From NCBI RefSeq assembly GCF_900343015.1, contig NZ_LR025108.1, forward strand, positions 434,001 to 498,000: a stretch of 64,000 bases of DNA, in the 5' to 3' direction. Origin of the DNA: Arsenophonus endosymbiont of Aleurodicus dispersus. Its GTDB lineage: Bacteria; Pseudomonadota; Gammaproteobacteria; Enterobacterales; Enterobacteriaceae. Below the pieces are notes generated by a model that had not been told where the DNA came from, searched no databases, and saw only the letters and a program-made list of their open reading frames with translations. Both the position numbers and the translations under genes were made by a program. Within the stretch, counting starts at the first letter, position 1, and the number at the start of each line of letters is the position of its first letter. Shown here piece after piece: positions 36,285 through 47,667 of the stretch.

Positions 36285-37000
36285 TTAATGTTGATCAAAA
36301 AAATCATTAAGTGCCATAGCACGTAATGCATAGTTTTTTACTAAGATTTCATTGTCTACTAATTTAATAATTAAAGGTAGCTTTTCTTCCCATCTGTATT
36401 TTTTGCCTAGCGATACAAAATATTTAAATATCCTGATTACTAACGAACTTATCTTCAGGATATTTTAATACCATAACTAGAACGGCAATCTCTGCTGCTT
36501 TTGCAGTAAACTGCAGACTCTCTGCCTTATCCAATGATAAAGATAGACCATCAAGATGTAGTTCAGGATAATAGATGCTATCTACCGGATGATACTGCAT
36601 AATCATCAATCACTGTTATTAGATCTTTAGCACATTGAATGGTAAAATTTGACAACTAACGCGAAACCGGTAAATTAATGCCTATTATTAGAGCACATAA
36701 AACTGCTAAATTAAAAGTTAGACTGTAAGACTGTATTATGTAAGCAAATAACTAGCAAGAATAGATCTTACCATTGAGTGGGATAGTACATAATGAATAA
36801 TATCTTGGAAAAATTTAAAATTATCAATATAAAATGTATCTTCTAAAAATCTAAAAGCTGGCCATACTAGTAAGCCAAAACTAAATTAGCAATGATTTTT
36901 CGTAATTTACCTCATTTAGCAGATAATTTTTTATCTTAATGACCTTTTTGCTAATTCTTGGTTTTTCGATAAAACTCTAGCAACCACCGGTTATAAGAGC
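36285..37000 (-). pseudogene. pldB: pldB remnant (lysophospholipase L2)
   Basis: The minus strand ends with LGKKYRWEEKLPLIIKLVDN, EILVKNYALRAMALNDFFDQ and H before a stop, matching the C terminus of E. coli PldB (HEILFEKDAMRSVALHAIVD). An open piece at 36424-36609 carries LDKAESLQFTAKAAEIAV, which fits the preceding part. The N-terminal alpha/beta-hydrolase motifs are not readable. The gene is dead; the upstream limit is uncertain. Confidence 0.85.
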
Positions 37001-37659
37001 ACCTCTACTTGTACTGGCAATCTAGGCAGAGCTCTTAAAATAAGTAATATTTTTTTCTTATTAAAAGAATATGAATCATTTGCCGACACACACTCTGCGA
37101 ATTACTCTTTTTTTAAGCCATAAGCTGGCAGCTCATCATGACTAAATTAACGAATATTTCGATTATTTACTACACGCAAAATTTCAACAGTAATACTACA
37201 ACTATGCTCTGTATGATAAATACAAGTGGTGAACCAACTATTTTATGAAACCAATAATAGAAAAACTGTTAATCTTTGCATGGTATCAATCATTAATGTA
37301 TTATCTAATAATAAGAGAATATTTATGCGCCTGCCTTTACATTAGGCTATATAAACTTATAATTGCAAAATTTATTAATGTAGGTATTAAGATAAAATAG
37401 ATATAGAGTTGATTATTAATCACAAATCACAATTGATAGTAAACTTTCAATAGAAAATATTACATAGTAGTGTGATTTATGCATTATTAGATGTTGCTAA
37501 TTGCTTAGCTAGTGGAACCATATATTTAAATATTAATTACTTCCATCTAAGTTTAAGTTGTGGAAAAAAATTGATTGCGATGGTAAAAATAATTACCACA
37601 TCTGATCTCTGTTTTTTACAGTCTACTCTGCTCAAGCTATCTTTATTTATCGAATAAAC
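37001..37659. other. gene-free spacer where rhtB, rhtC, recQ and pldA were lost
   Basis: In E. coli, rarD, yigI, pldA, recQ, rhtC and rhtB lie between corA and pldB. I see none of them here; frames on both strands are short and unlike known proteins. An open frame at 37472-37657 has no supporting features. Confidence 0.45.
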
Positions 37660-38610
37660 TCATAGCCAATTTTTACGTTTAAAATAAACGTATGGTGCCA
37701 GTCCGGCAATGATCATCAATATGATTGCTGCTGGATAGCCAAAATGCCAGCCTAATTCAGGCATAAATTCAAAATTCATCCCATAACTTGACGCCACTAG
37801 CGTTGGTGGTAAAAATACCACAGAAACCACGGAGAAAATTTTAATAATCCTATTTTGTTCAATATTAATAAAACCCATCGCAGCTTGCATAAGAAAGTTT
37901 ACTTTTTGAAATAGCGATTCATTATGGGGCAACAGTGATTCAATATCACGTAAAATATCTCTCGCTTGCTCTAGTTGACCTGCAGGTAATCTTGCCCGTC
38001 GTATTAAAAAATTTAATGCTCGTTGACTATCCATTAAACATAATCGCATTTTCCAGCCAATATCTTCTTGTTCAGCTAAATTAGCGAGTGCGCTATCAAG
38101 TTCATCACCTTGTTTACCTTCCAGAATAATCCTGCTTAACGATTCTAATACGCTATAAATATTTTCTATTACATCAGCAAGTTGTTCAATTTTTGTTTCA
38201 AATAAATCTAAAAATAACTCATAAGCATTAGCATCGATCAGCTTTTGACTTCTTAAACGCATACGATACAAACGAAAAGCAGGCAGGTCACGCTCACGTA
38301 ATGTATATAAGCGGCTATCACGAAAGGTAAAAGCAACCGTCGAATTCCCAACATGTTCATCGCTGTCTTGATAATAAAAAAATGAATGAATATGTAACCC
38401 ATCTTCATCCTCAAAAAAGCGCGCCGATGCCTCAATATCAGTTAATTCTGATGGGGTGACTAATAATTGTTTCAATTCATTTTGCACTGTTTGCCGTTCT
38501 TTTTCATCAGGCTCCATCAAATCAACCCATACTGCATCTGTAAGTTTTTCCCCTTCATCAAGCTCAAGGCGAGACAAACGGTGGTTATCTAATTTAAATG
38601 CCAGCAGCAT
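37660..38610 (-). CDS. corA: magnesium/cobalt transporter CorA
   Basis: CorA is the main pentameric Mg2+ channel of the inner membrane. The 316 residues (E. coli length) consist of a large cytoplasmic domain and two C-terminal membrane segments. The signature YGMN lies between them ([15 protein letters not shown]), and the protein ends in a basic KRKNWL. An AAAGGAGG ribosome-binding site is ideal. The gene is downstream of uvrD, the ancestral order. Confidence 0.97.
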   Translation of the reverse strand: MLLAFKLDNHRLSRLELDEGEKLTDAVWVDLMEPDEKERQTVQNELKQLLVTPSELTDIEASARFFEDEDGLHIHSFFYYQDSDEHVGNSTVAFTFRDSRLYTLRERDLPAFRLYRMRLRSQKLIDANAYELFLDLFETKIEQLADVIENIYSVLESLSRIILEGKQGDELDSALANLAEQEDIGWKMRLCLMDSQRALNFLIRRARLPAGQLEQARDILRDIESLLPHNESLFQKVNFLMQAAMGFINIEQNRIIKIFSVVSVVFLPPTLVASSYGMNFEFMPELGWHFGYPAAIILMIIAGLAPYVYFKRKNWL

Positions 38611-38699
38611 ATTTTAGCGCCTCCTTTAGAACCACAAAATAATAGATAGTTAATTAGTAACAAAAATGTCCATGTTTCGAGCATTCTTTATTGCAACTC

Positions 38700-40834
38700 T
38701 AATTTAGCATAAGCTGCAACTAGCAGCTTGATCACCTTTCCCTGAAAAGCGATTTGCAAACGGTACCTTAATAATAGTTCCTTCACCAAACTTAGGATGA
38801 CGAACCAGTTAGCCTAATACATAGCAAATATCGTTTTTATTAATTGAAGTACTTCCTAAGTCGTTGATGGCTAATAGGGCGTGAAACTGTTGCACGTAAA
38901 CGAACTTCTTCAATACATTCATTCGGTAATTCAGCAATAAAACGCGATGGACGATGGTAGACTTCTTTCCCATATAATCGACGGCTTTCTGCATAAGTCA
39001 GCGTTAATTTATGCATCGCTCGAGTCAATCCAACATAAGCCAACCGACGTTCTTCTGACAGTCGTCCGCTCTCTTCTACACTCATCTTGCTTGGAAATAT
39101 ACCTTCTTCCATACCAACAATAAAAACTAATGGAAACTCTAGACCTTTTGCCGAATGTAGCGTCATTAACTGAACTGCATCAAGATGCCGCTCCGCCTGT
39201 ATATCACCAGATTCTAACGCCGCATGAGACAAAAATGCCTGTAATGGTATTAGATCTTGATCATCTTCTTGATAACTAAATTGACGAGTAGCAGTAACTA
39301 ACTCCTTAAGATTTTCAATACGCGCTTGTGCTTTTTCACCTTTTTCCTGCTGGTACATTCCAAGTAGACCTGAGTCATGGATCATACGATCAGTTTGCAC
39401 ATGCAATGGCATATCTATAGCATTTTTAGTAAATGCATCAATTAACTCAAGAAACCGTTTAATAGCACCAGCCGATCGACTACCAAGGATTTTTTCAGCT
39501 AATAAATATTCACAACTTTCCCAAAGAGTTAGTTTTTTTTCGCTAGCTACCTTACGAATAGTGTCTAATGTTAGTTCGCCTATCCCGCGCGTTGGTATAT
39601 TAACTACTCGCTCAAATGATGCATCATCATTACGGTTAGCAACCAAACGTAAATATGATAGCGCGTCTTTAATTTCCTGCCGCTCAAAAAAGCGTTGGCC
39701 ACCATAAATACGATAATGTATTGAAGACTGCAACAAGGCCTCTTCAAGCACTCGTGATTGTGCATTGCTGCGATAAAGAATTGCGCACTGTTTTAATGTG
39801 CCACCTTTCTTATACCATAGCTTAATGCAACTAACAACATAACGCGCTTCATCTAACTCATTGAAGCCACAATAAAGCGATATAGGTTCACCATCTGTCC
39901 CTTCTGTCCATAGATTTTTTTCTAACCTGTTATTATTATTGGCAATCAGCGCATTAGCAGACTTCAAGATATTTTTAGTCGAACGATAATTTTGTTCCAA
40001 CCGGATAATTTCCGCGTCCGGAAAATCTTGCAAGAAACGTTGAATATTTTCTACCTGTGCACCACGCCAACCATAAATTGACTGATCATCATCGCCAACA
40101 ATCATCACCTTACCAGTATCATAGGCCAAAACACGTATCCAGGCATACTGGATACTATTGGTATCTTGAAATTCATCAACCAGAATATTAGTGAAACGTT
40201 CACGATGATGTTGTAGTATATGCGGGTTATTCAGCCATAATTCATGGGCACGCAATAAAAGTTCAGCAAAATCAACCAATCCAGATCGATCACACTTATC
40301 CTGATAAGCCTGGTAAACTTGTAGCCAAATGGCCTCTGTTGGATTGTCATAACTTTCAATATGCTGTGGCCGCAAGCCTTCATCTTTTTTTTTATTTATG
40401 TACCACATAGCCTGACGTGGTGACCACTTACTCTCATCTAGATTTATGGCCTTGATAATTCTACGCAATAAACGATATTGATCATCACTATCCAAAATTT
40501 GGAAATCTTGCGGTAAATTTGCATCCGAATAGTTATTCCGCAACATACGATGCGCCAAGCCATGAAAAGTCCCTACCAACATACCGTCTTGATTGCTACC
40601 TAATAATATATTAATACGATTACGCATTTCAGTCGCAGCTTTATTAGTGAACGTCACCGCCATAATCGAGAAAGGAGCAACCTTATCAACCTCCAGTAAC
40701 CAGGCTATTCGATGAACCAGTACTCGTGTTTTACCACTACCCGCGCCGGCAAGTATTAACATGTTAGTTCTAGGTGCAGCAACAGCTTCGCATTGCTTAT
40801 TATTTAAGTTTTTAAGTAAAAATGATGCTTTCAT
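38700..40834 (-). CDS. uvrD: DNA helicase II, C-terminal end frameshifted
   Basis: UvrD unwinds DNA 3'-5' in excision and mismatch repair. Walker A (LAGAGSGKTRVLVHRIAW), Walker B (LVDEFQDTN) and motifs III-VI (GDDDQSIYGWRGA, LMTLHSAKGLEF, VGLTRA) are complete. The intact reading frame is 40834 to 38840 and ends SHQRLRKYFN, about 50 residues short of E. coli. Beyond it, in a different frame, FQGKVIKLLVAAYAKLE still matches the lost end, so a frameshift truncated the Tudor-like C-terminal domain. I chose ATG 40834 (MKASFLLKNLN); an ATG at 40843 is also possible. Helicase function is probably kept. Confidence 0.92.
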
Positions 40835-40898
40835 GGTTATCATTAAATTAAGAGATAAGTCAATAAATTACTATTTTATTTTTAACTAGATGAGCTGA

Positions 40899-41612
40899 TT
40901 ATATCAGCGCAATAAGTGAAGCTAAACCGGTAATCTCAACATGAGGTAATATTTTATTATCATTGGTTAATAAGTTGCTATTGTTAGCATTGATCCAACA
41001 GGCTTGCATGCCACTATGTAAAGCACCTTGAATATCAGTTGTTAAACTATCACCGACATGCAAAATATTATCTAATACAATATTAAATTTCTGCGCGGCA
41101 AGATAATACATATCACTAAACGGTTTAGCGCGACCATCTTGCCCCGCTTTTAAAACAAATTGAAAATAATCGCCTAATCCACAAGCATAAGGATCTGCAT
41201 TACCATTAGTAATTACTGCTAGTGGGACTTTTTCGGCTAAGGTAGATAAAGTTTTATGGGTTAATTCTGGTATTACGATTTTACTACGCCAATAAGAAAA
41301 GTGTGCTATTATATCATTAGCACCATCAACCGACTGTTCTAGATCGTAACCATAATGACAAAGTAACGCTTTCACTGCTAACCAACGCCAATGTGTGACA
41401 TCATGATAAATTTCAGGATACTGATTAAAAATCAAAGTTTGATATTTTTTAAAATCTGAAAATTGAAGTTTATTTAAGCGATCATCATAACAACGAATAA
41501 AATTTAATAACTTCTTTTCAGTTTTAGCAATAACGGGGCGATTATCATATAATGTATCATCCAAATCAAAGGTAATCGCTGTAATAGAAGTTAATTGCCG
41601 ATAAAAACGCAT
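40899..41612 (-). CDS. yigB: HAD-family phosphatase YigB (flavin pathway)
   Basis: YigB dephosphorylates 5-amino-6-(5-phospho-D-ribitylamino)uracil in riboflavin synthesis and acts on other phosphates. Motif I is TFDLDDTLYDNRP (about 15-27), motif II ITNGNA, motif III a Lys near RAKPFSDMY, and motif IV HVGDSLTTDIQGA. The 237 residues match E. coli YigB end to end. A GGAG box precedes the ATG. It is upstream of uvrD as in E. coli; xerC and dapF are missing. Confidence 0.94.
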   Translation of the reverse strand: MRFYRQLTSITAITFDLDDTLYDNRPVIAKTEKKLLNFIRCYDDRLNKLQFSDFKKYQTLIFNQYPEIYHDVTHWRWLAVKALLCHYGYDLEQSVDGANDIIAHFSYWRSKIVIPELTHKTLSTLAEKVPLAVITNGNADPYACGLGDYFQFVLKAGQDGRAKPFSDMYYLAAQKFNIVLDNILHVGDSLTTDIQGALHSGMQACWINANNSNLLTNDNKILPHVEITGLASLIALI

Positions 41613-42050
41613 TAAAGGTTTCTCCCTTTTTGCCCTTGGGTGAGTGAGTTACATCATAATCATAAACTTTAGCTAAATACTTAAAATCTGTTTGTTGTTG
41701 AGTTCTAATTATAGAAGTTTTCTCAGCTTTTTGCTCTTTAAATAGTATTGAACTTAGTTAAAATTAAGAAACTACCATATTGATACAAATATCTCCATTT
41801 TATCCTACCGATAATGTAAAAAAGACAAACAAAACAAGCAAAACAATAATCCCTTTACTACCATCATCCAGCTCAGGATTAGGATTATAAGGTGATTAAA
41901 CAATTAAAAGCTGATAACATCCAATCTTATTATATTGATCTAATAACCGACAAATAAGCTTATGAGAAAAATCAACATTCTTAGTAATTAGATCTAAGAT
42001 CATAAAATTATTATAGAAACTATGAATTGTGTATAATTGCAATTTCTACG
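41613..42050. other. spacer where xerC, dapF and lptM were lost
   Basis: In E. coli lptM (yifL), dapF, yigA and xerC lie between cyaY and yigB. Only 438 AT-rich bases remain. A plus-strand reading ISPFYPTDNVKKTNK recalls LptM, but it lies on the wrong strand for that gene, so I do not assign it. I see nothing else. Confidence 0.5.
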
Positions 42051-42200
42051 ATGACAGACACAGAACTTCATCAATTGGTTGACAAATTGATGGATAAAAC
42101 AGAATAATAATTTTATTGGTTTGATGGTAATCATCATTTCAATTACGAAATACATAGCGGTATTATGACTTCTAACCTTAAAATGATCTCTAACTGCTTA
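42051..42200 (+). pseudogene. cyaY: cyaY remnant (frataxin)
   Basis: CyaY is the bacterial frataxin that regulates iron-sulfur cluster assembly. The plus strand reads MTDTELHQLVDKLMDKTE then two stops, and later FDGNHHFNYEIHSGIMT, matching the start and the acidic ridge region of E. coli CyaY (MNDSEFHRLADQLWLTIEE). The rest cannot be read. It converges with the cyaA remnant, as in E. coli. Confidence 0.82.
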
Positions 42201-42329
42201 ATGTATATAAAAACTAATACCTAATTCTTTTCGATATACATTCTTATTGAACTGTAAGTTTTAAAATTAGCAAGACAAATAATAAATAACTTGATTTTTA
42301 TCTTCTATTTTTATTATCTGATAAAAGTG

Positions 42330-42780
42330 CAGTAAATTGAAATTAATTAAATTTGCACAGTAGGTAGATAAGGATGAGTAAAAACAGCTGACGTCCCTAT
42401 TTTTTCCTCTAAAATAGAGATATTAAAACCATGATTTTCTTCTGTCTTTTTAAAAAAATTGTATAATCACTTCACTGGCATAACTATCAACAACTAAAGG
42501 TAAATAATAATTTACCTTTACATCTAATTTTACCGGTAAGCCATGCCATTTATTCTGAGAAATTGCACCATAAAATTCGACTGCATTTTCTAATTTCCGC
42601 ACTGAAACATTCAATCGCTAAAAAAATAATCACCAGGCATTCGTGGTGATGCTTTTATATCCAAGTAGTGTAATTGCCCTAGCTATAAACTGGAACATCA
42701 TAGCCTAGCCTAAGTTTGCTCACCGCGTTATAGATCTACGTGTTAATGTGGAAATATGGTTGAGCAAATTAGTTAATGGG
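42330..42780 (-). pseudogene. cyaA: cyaA remnant (adenylate cyclase, class I)
   Basis: The minus strand reads [20 protein letters not shown], then [20 protein letters not shown] and [17 protein letters not shown], matching the regulatory C-terminal part of E. coli CyaA (RLNVSVQKLENAIEFYGAIS). The catalytic N-terminal half is gone. Cyclic AMP signalling by this gene is therefore lost. It lies between the argX tRNA cluster and cyaY, the ancestral place, with the hem operon deleted. Confidence 0.88.
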
Positions 42781-42921
42781 GAAGACTATGCTTGCTGTAC
42801 CTAAAACGTCTCAGTATAGAAACACAAATACGTTGCCAACTTAATCTGTAGGCGTACTAGTCAGTAGCCATTGCATTGGTATTGAATGCCATATTGATGA
42901 CAATTCCTAAAATTTAACATT

Positions 42922-42998
42922 TGGTCGGCGAGAGAGGATTTGAACCTCCGACCAACTGGTCCCAAACCAGTTGCGCTACCAGGCTGCGCTACTCGCCG
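42922..42998 (-). tRNA. proM: tRNA-Pro (anticodon TGG)
   Basis: The 77-base minus-strand cloverleaf begins CGGCGAGTAGCGCAGCC and ends in an encoded CCA. The anticodon loop TTTGGGA gives anticodon TGG. It differs little from E. coli proM. It is the last member of the argX-hisR-(leuT)-proM cluster. Confidence 0.97.
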
Positions 42999-43140
42999 AA
43001 AATAATAAAATCTTTATTTTAAATATGTTTTTTATGTAATTTTAAAAACTTATTTATATTATGTTGGAAAAGGGTTAAATATCTATAAGAATACTAACAT
43101 CTTAAGTATGCCACTATAGCATAATTTAATAAAACAAATA
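42999..43140. other. spacer at the position of the lost tRNA-Leu (leuT)
   Basis: E. coli has leuT (anticodon CAG) between hisR and proM. This 142-base interval is long enough for it but is pure AT-rich sequence, with no acceptor stem, no GGTTCGA box and no anticodon arm. The gene has been deleted or erased. Confidence 0.7.
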
Positions 43141-43217
43141 TGGGGTGACTAATGGGATTCGAACCCACGACAACCGAAATCACAATCCGGAGCTCTACCA
43201 ATTGAGCTATAGCCACC
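43141..43217 (-). tRNA. hisR: tRNA-His (anticodon GTG)
   Basis: The minus strand gives GGTGGCTATAGCTCAATTGG and ends CACCCCA. The anticodon loop contains TTGTGAT (anticodon GTG). The acceptor stem has one G.U wobble (a T in the 3' strand where E. coli has C). It lies between argX and the missing leuT. Confidence 0.97.
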
Positions 43218-43283
43218 ATAAAAATCTTTTAAAATTTAATTTTATATAAAATTAATCTGCTATCACGTAGCAGAGCAAGTAAA

Positions 43284-43360
<77 letters not shown>

Positions 43361-43861
43361 TTAACACCGTTGCAGGTGAGGATGGTACGGATTTAATAGC
43401 ATGCTGTCCAGTGATTTTTTGAATAAATAAGGTTATTTTCTTATGCTGTATCTCTTTCAATCATAAAATTAACTTTGCCATCAGTTTATAACCAGTTTAA
43501 TAGGAAATGTGATTCTAAATACGCTGTAAATAATTAATGATAAACGTGTATACGGACTAATTACTATGCTAATAAGCAAGCAAAAATTCTAAAAATAATC
43601 AGGTACTGCTCACTTGTACTATCAAAGCCCATAAATAAACCAACAAAACCTTATTTCACTTAATGAAATAAATTCATTCAGCCTATCTTATCTTCAAGGA
43701 TAAGAATGAGTCCTTGTTCTTGTTTCGACAGAGCAATTTCCTGTCCTTAATCACTTAATACCATATGACCTTCATGGTTAAAATTACAGATAATAGTGCC
43801 GTAATGAAACCATATATATTATTTAACGATAACTAAATAATAATTGATAAATGTCATCAAA
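43361..43861. other. gene-free spacer upstream of the argX tRNA cluster
   Basis: E. coli has yifK, an amino acid permease, between wecG and argX. I cannot recognise yifK in any frame here. The tRNA promoter should lie just upstream of 43360 on the minus strand, but I see no clear consensus. Confidence 0.4.
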
Positions 43862-44410
43862 CAGTTTGCCCCCATGTAACGTAGAAAACCTAATAATTTT
43901 ATCTGTCGTTTGATACGACTAGGCTGAGAAAGTAATCTAACCATTCTAATCCTAATTGTTGCCATAATTTGCTCGTTTTACATGTCCGGTAAAAAAATCT
44001 AAAGTGCATTGGGATATACTTGCTTATAATCTATGAGTAAAATGTCTTGCTGACCGCTACCGTAACAATTTTTGCTCCACTAGCCTTGATTTGCTCAAAT
44101 AATATTTCACGTTGTTCTGGCTTAAAGTAACCGTACTTACTACCAATAATATTTACTTTCCAATGAATACGAAGTTTATTTTCGGTCTGTTTAAGAATTT
44201 ATGCTTTTCCACCCACTAAAAACACGGGGACAGCATTTTGGCTCGCGATTGCCATCAATGACAAATCAGTCAGTACCCGCAATACGTGAAATCTTTGCTG
44301 GTGGATATTTATGACGAATAGCTATAACAATCCATCTATAACAGCGCATTTAAGTCACGGTCTTGCTCTGCAGTTAAGATTTTTTCCGCCTTAATAGCCA
44401 CCAATATTTA
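43862..44410 (-). pseudogene. wecG: wecG remnant (ManNAcA transferase)
   Basis: WecG transfers N-acetylmannosaminuronate to lipid I in enterobacterial common antigen (ECA) synthesis. The minus strand reads LVAIKAEKILTAEQD, VPVFLVGGKA, then [20 protein letters not shown] and [20 protein letters not shown], all WecG motifs, followed by SRIKRQ near the end. Stops and frameshifts interrupt it. Confidence 0.92.
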
Positions 44411-44529
44411 ATACTTAACCTTTTGATCTAAAATAGATCATTAATGAAATGGTTTATATCAGGAAACCAACATATGACCTAGAATGTTATATTTATGGAG
44501 GACTTGTGGCTTATTATTTAGCTTATTTT

Positions 44530-45395
44530 TTACAAAAATTCGTGGTCTGTATATATCCGAATTAACCCAGCTTTAGCAAATAACAAACCAATCGCAAATA
44601 CCAAACCCCAAAATACCACTAGCGATACAAAAGAGTCCACACCCTCACGGACCAAGACAATAATATTTAAAATAGCGCTAAAACATAAAACTGGAAGAAT
44701 AATTGCTTTATAGCGATTAGTTTCAATCTCACTTTTTTCGTAAAGCAAATCAAACAATTTAATAATCAAGCCAACACAACACCTAAGGAATAGGAATAAA
44801 AATAACCCCACCCATAACTACTAAAGAACCAATTAGTGTGGGCGATATAGCTAAACCAGAGTGGTTATCAAGCACTTGCCAGCTAAAATAATTAGCTGAA
44901 TTAAATATCGTATTAGGTCGTTCATTCAGGCCATAGCCAAGTGGGAATGAAAACATAAAAATAACGTACAATAGCGGCCAAGCCTTGTAATTATATTTTG
45001 TCATAGTTATCTAGCAAAATAGCTAAATTAGGGGAAAAGGTATCCACCGTTAAATAGATAAAAGTATAAAACCTGACCACTAACATCTAATCCATAACGT
45101 CTTAATGCTAACCAAAACATACCGACAAACACCAGCAATAATTAACATCCAGAAATTAATCCAGCAACGGACGATTCCAATAAAAAAGTGCAAAGGAGAT
45201 AATAATATTAGCCAGTGTTCCGCCCACAACTCAATAAATGAGTATTCCAAAATAAATTGTGCTAAATAGAAAAAATAACCAGCGATACTGAGCTGTTAAA
45301 AATAGGGAATTAACATTGCAGGGATGAAAAAATAAAAAAAACGGTTTAATGCCACACTTGAAACTTCATCAGAAAAAATCCTCCTATCCTATAGG
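44530..45395 (-). pseudogene. wzyE: wzyE remnant (ECA polymerase)
   Basis: WzyE is the membrane polymerase of ECA. Readable pieces on the minus strand include [60 protein letters not shown] and, after a frameshift near 44790, [20 protein letters not shown], all in WzyE order. The gene is broken by at least one frameshift, several stops and a deletion in the middle. Confidence 0.93.
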
Positions 45396-45397
45396 AC

Positions 45398-45612
45398 TGT
45401 AAACGAAATAGTAAAATACATTTTTTCCCTAATAATTGTCACTTCACCATTAGAAAAATAATTTTCTGCTGCATGGGCAACTTCGGAAATATATATTTGA
45501 TTATTATCTTGATATCCCATAGGGACGAAAATTTCGACTTGATGATCAGTCGATTGGATTTATCACCGGAGTTACCTACCAAAATTTTTATTTTATCCAT
45601 TTTATTAATCTA
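45398..45612 (-). pseudogene. wecF: wecF remnant (Fuc4NAc transferase)
   Basis: WecF adds 4-acetamidofucose in ECA synthesis. Only a middle piece is left: KIKILVGNSGDKSN, then VPMGYQDNNQIYISEV in a shifted frame, matching E. coli MTILVGNSGDRSN and VPMGYPPNNEAYIEEV. It begins right at a deletion junction with wzxE and is followed by wzyE pieces. Confidence 0.88.
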
Positions 45613-46106
45613 TTTAGCGCCCCTTGATAACCATTTAATCTAAAACAAAAATAGTCAGCAATCACTCCTGCTGACGATAATCGATAGGGCATTTTTGCAT
45701 CACGGTATTTAGTATTGCTAAAAATTAATTTGCATAAGCGATTCCTATTTGGATTAATGCTAAGGCAAAAATGACCGTTTGATAATGTTTATGACCAAAT
45801 AGCACCAGGAGCTAAATATTTTTAAAATAAACGCTAAGATAGTTGAAACCACTAAAATCATTGATGATGATGTGCCTAATATAATATAGCGCTCAATTTT
45901 GTTGGTGTCTGATTATATTCAGCAACATATTTCGTCACGCCATTGAATATCCAGGAGAAAAAACCAAGTACCGTCCGTAATCAATTGCCGGAAATTTCCT
46001 GACTGGCCAATACCACAATAGTAAAAAAATTGATAACTACTAATCCTGTACTAATTTTTATCAAGGTTGAAATTGCTGTCCAAATAGACGCTTTAGCTAG
46101 TGACAT
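45612..46106 (-). pseudogene. wzxE: wzxE remnant (ECA lipid III flippase)
   Basis: WzxE flips lipid III across the inner membrane. It still has its start MSLAKASIWTAISTLIKI at 46106 and later IFNGVTKYVAEYNQTP and RLSSAGVIADYFCFRLNGYQ, matching WzxE. The second half is deleted; the sequence passes straight into wecF. Confidence 0.9.
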
Positions 46107-46143
46107 ATTAATCAAAAAAACATTGAATTTGATTGATTACTTG

Positions 46144-47115
46144 TTACTGCTCTTCGTCAGTAAGATTATAAAACATCGGTAAACGAACTAAACGATTACT
46201 TTCTTGTATAAAGATCATAACCATAAAAACGGCTAAATTTATATCCTGCTTATAATGTAAAGCCACATAATGAAATGCTGATAAAATATTTGCTGCTGGC
46301 ATATACTTATTGAAAGCGGTTCTTTGTTCAATATCTTTTAATTTAATATAAAACATATGGGCATTATGTTCTATATTCGCCGGTATCACCGCTAACTCTA
46401 ATTTACTAAGTTCAGCGAAAGGTTTAAGCTTATTATTTTTCCATAAAGCTAGCCTACGCTGATTAATTTTATTCGCTCCAATTGCGCCCATAAATAAGCA
46501 GCTGGTAAATCTGACATTAAGTAAGTAACTGGAACCAATGTCTCGCCAGGTATATTTATCAACTGGGCTGCGGAAAAACTGACTACGATCCGTGCCTTTT
46601 TCCAGCACAATTTCTGCTCTGTCAATAAGTTATGGTTAACAGCTCCCTATTCTCCACCTTCCTGAAAACTATAACAACCAATATGCCCTCAAGCACTTTT
46701 CCCTTTCCCTTATAAGTGGACGCCCTGATCCGCGTCTTTTGTGTTGTTCTGCTAATTAATAGTATCCATTTCACACGCCACACCAGCATAGTGAACAGGT
46801 AGCCGCTTCAATTTTACTCTCATCGATATTCATCGTACCAGGAAGTATATCGATAAATACAATCTTTGCGCCCCTTAGCACAAAAGCATTAGCAGTATAA
46901 ACCTAGGTAAAACTTGGCATAATGACTTCATCGCCCATCGCCAGGTTGAATATCAAGCAAAATAGCCGCCATTTCCAATGATGCAAGAAGGAACAGCGCT
47001 TTCTACAACGCTAGTAAAGAGAGATACCATTACTACATCACTGGCCACTCTGCATAGCTTCTTGAATGTAATGTAATTCAGTACCAATAACTGGTGGTTT
47101 ATTAAATGTGATCAT
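46144..47115 (-). pseudogene. wecE: wecE remnant (dTDP-4-amino-4,6-dideoxygalactose transaminase)
   Basis: WecE is a PLP-dependent sugar aminotransferase. The start MITFNKPPVIGTELHYIQEA is at 47115. The pieces TANAFVLRGAKIVFIDILPG and, at 46144-46608, EKGTDRSQFFRSPVDKYTWR and QNAHMFYIKLKDIEQR-like text (here HNAHMFYIKLKDIEQR) follow in order. The PLP lysine region is lost, and stops interrupt the frame. Confidence 0.92.
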
Positions 47116-47169
47116 GTCGTCCTAGATACCTATTTGCGAATACAGACGGACTAATATTACTGATTTTAG

Positions 47170-47667
47170 TTGATCTAGCCCATTGGCAGGCGGCTGTTAG
47201 TAATTTACCCCTTATGGTTAGGAAGCTAATAACCCAATGCGCGCATATTTTTCAACTGTCAGTTTTCTTATGGTGATAAATGAATATTTCCTTGTTTATC
47301 ATTAACTAATAAACCAAGATCATCAAAAGTACCGATAACTGCTTTTTCAATCCAAACATAATAAAGCCGGGCATTATCTATCAATCGGGCGAAAACGGCT
47401 ATGTGAAAAAGCGGTAGCAGCAATACTTTTTACTACTTAAATCTCATTTTCAGCTGAACTGTACTTTTTATGCTAGCCACATTCAGACAAAAATATACTT
47501 CACCTTCTACCAGCCAAAACCCCATAGCTAAATAAATCAATTTAATTTCTGCTGTAGCAATTTTTGCTTGCACAATGTCGTAGTCGGCGCATCTGGTGCC
47601 AAATGCAACTTGGCGGTTTTACGATTTTAAAAACCACTTTCCCAACTATTTCCATATTGGAATGGAC
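47170..47667 (-). pseudogene. wecD: wecD remnant (dTDP-fucosamine acetyltransferase)
   Basis: WecD acetylates dTDP-Fuc4N. The minus strand reads VQAKIATAEIKLIYLAMGFW and LVEGEVYFCLN, then RLYYVWIEKAVIGTFDD, matching E. coli [20 protein letters not shown] and FYAQWIENAVRGTFD. The C-terminal GNAT core cannot be read. It is dead. Confidence 0.85.

Noticed and set aside
37472-37657. 61-codon open frame ending just before corA
   Set aside because: Composition is typical of random AT-rich sequence, and no neighbour or motif supports it.
41760-41890. Plus-strand text ISPFYPTDNVKKTNK resembling lipoprotein LptM (YifL)
   Set aside because: LptM should be on the minus strand here given the orientation of yigB and cyaY, and the match is short and lysine-rich by chance in AT-rich DNA.
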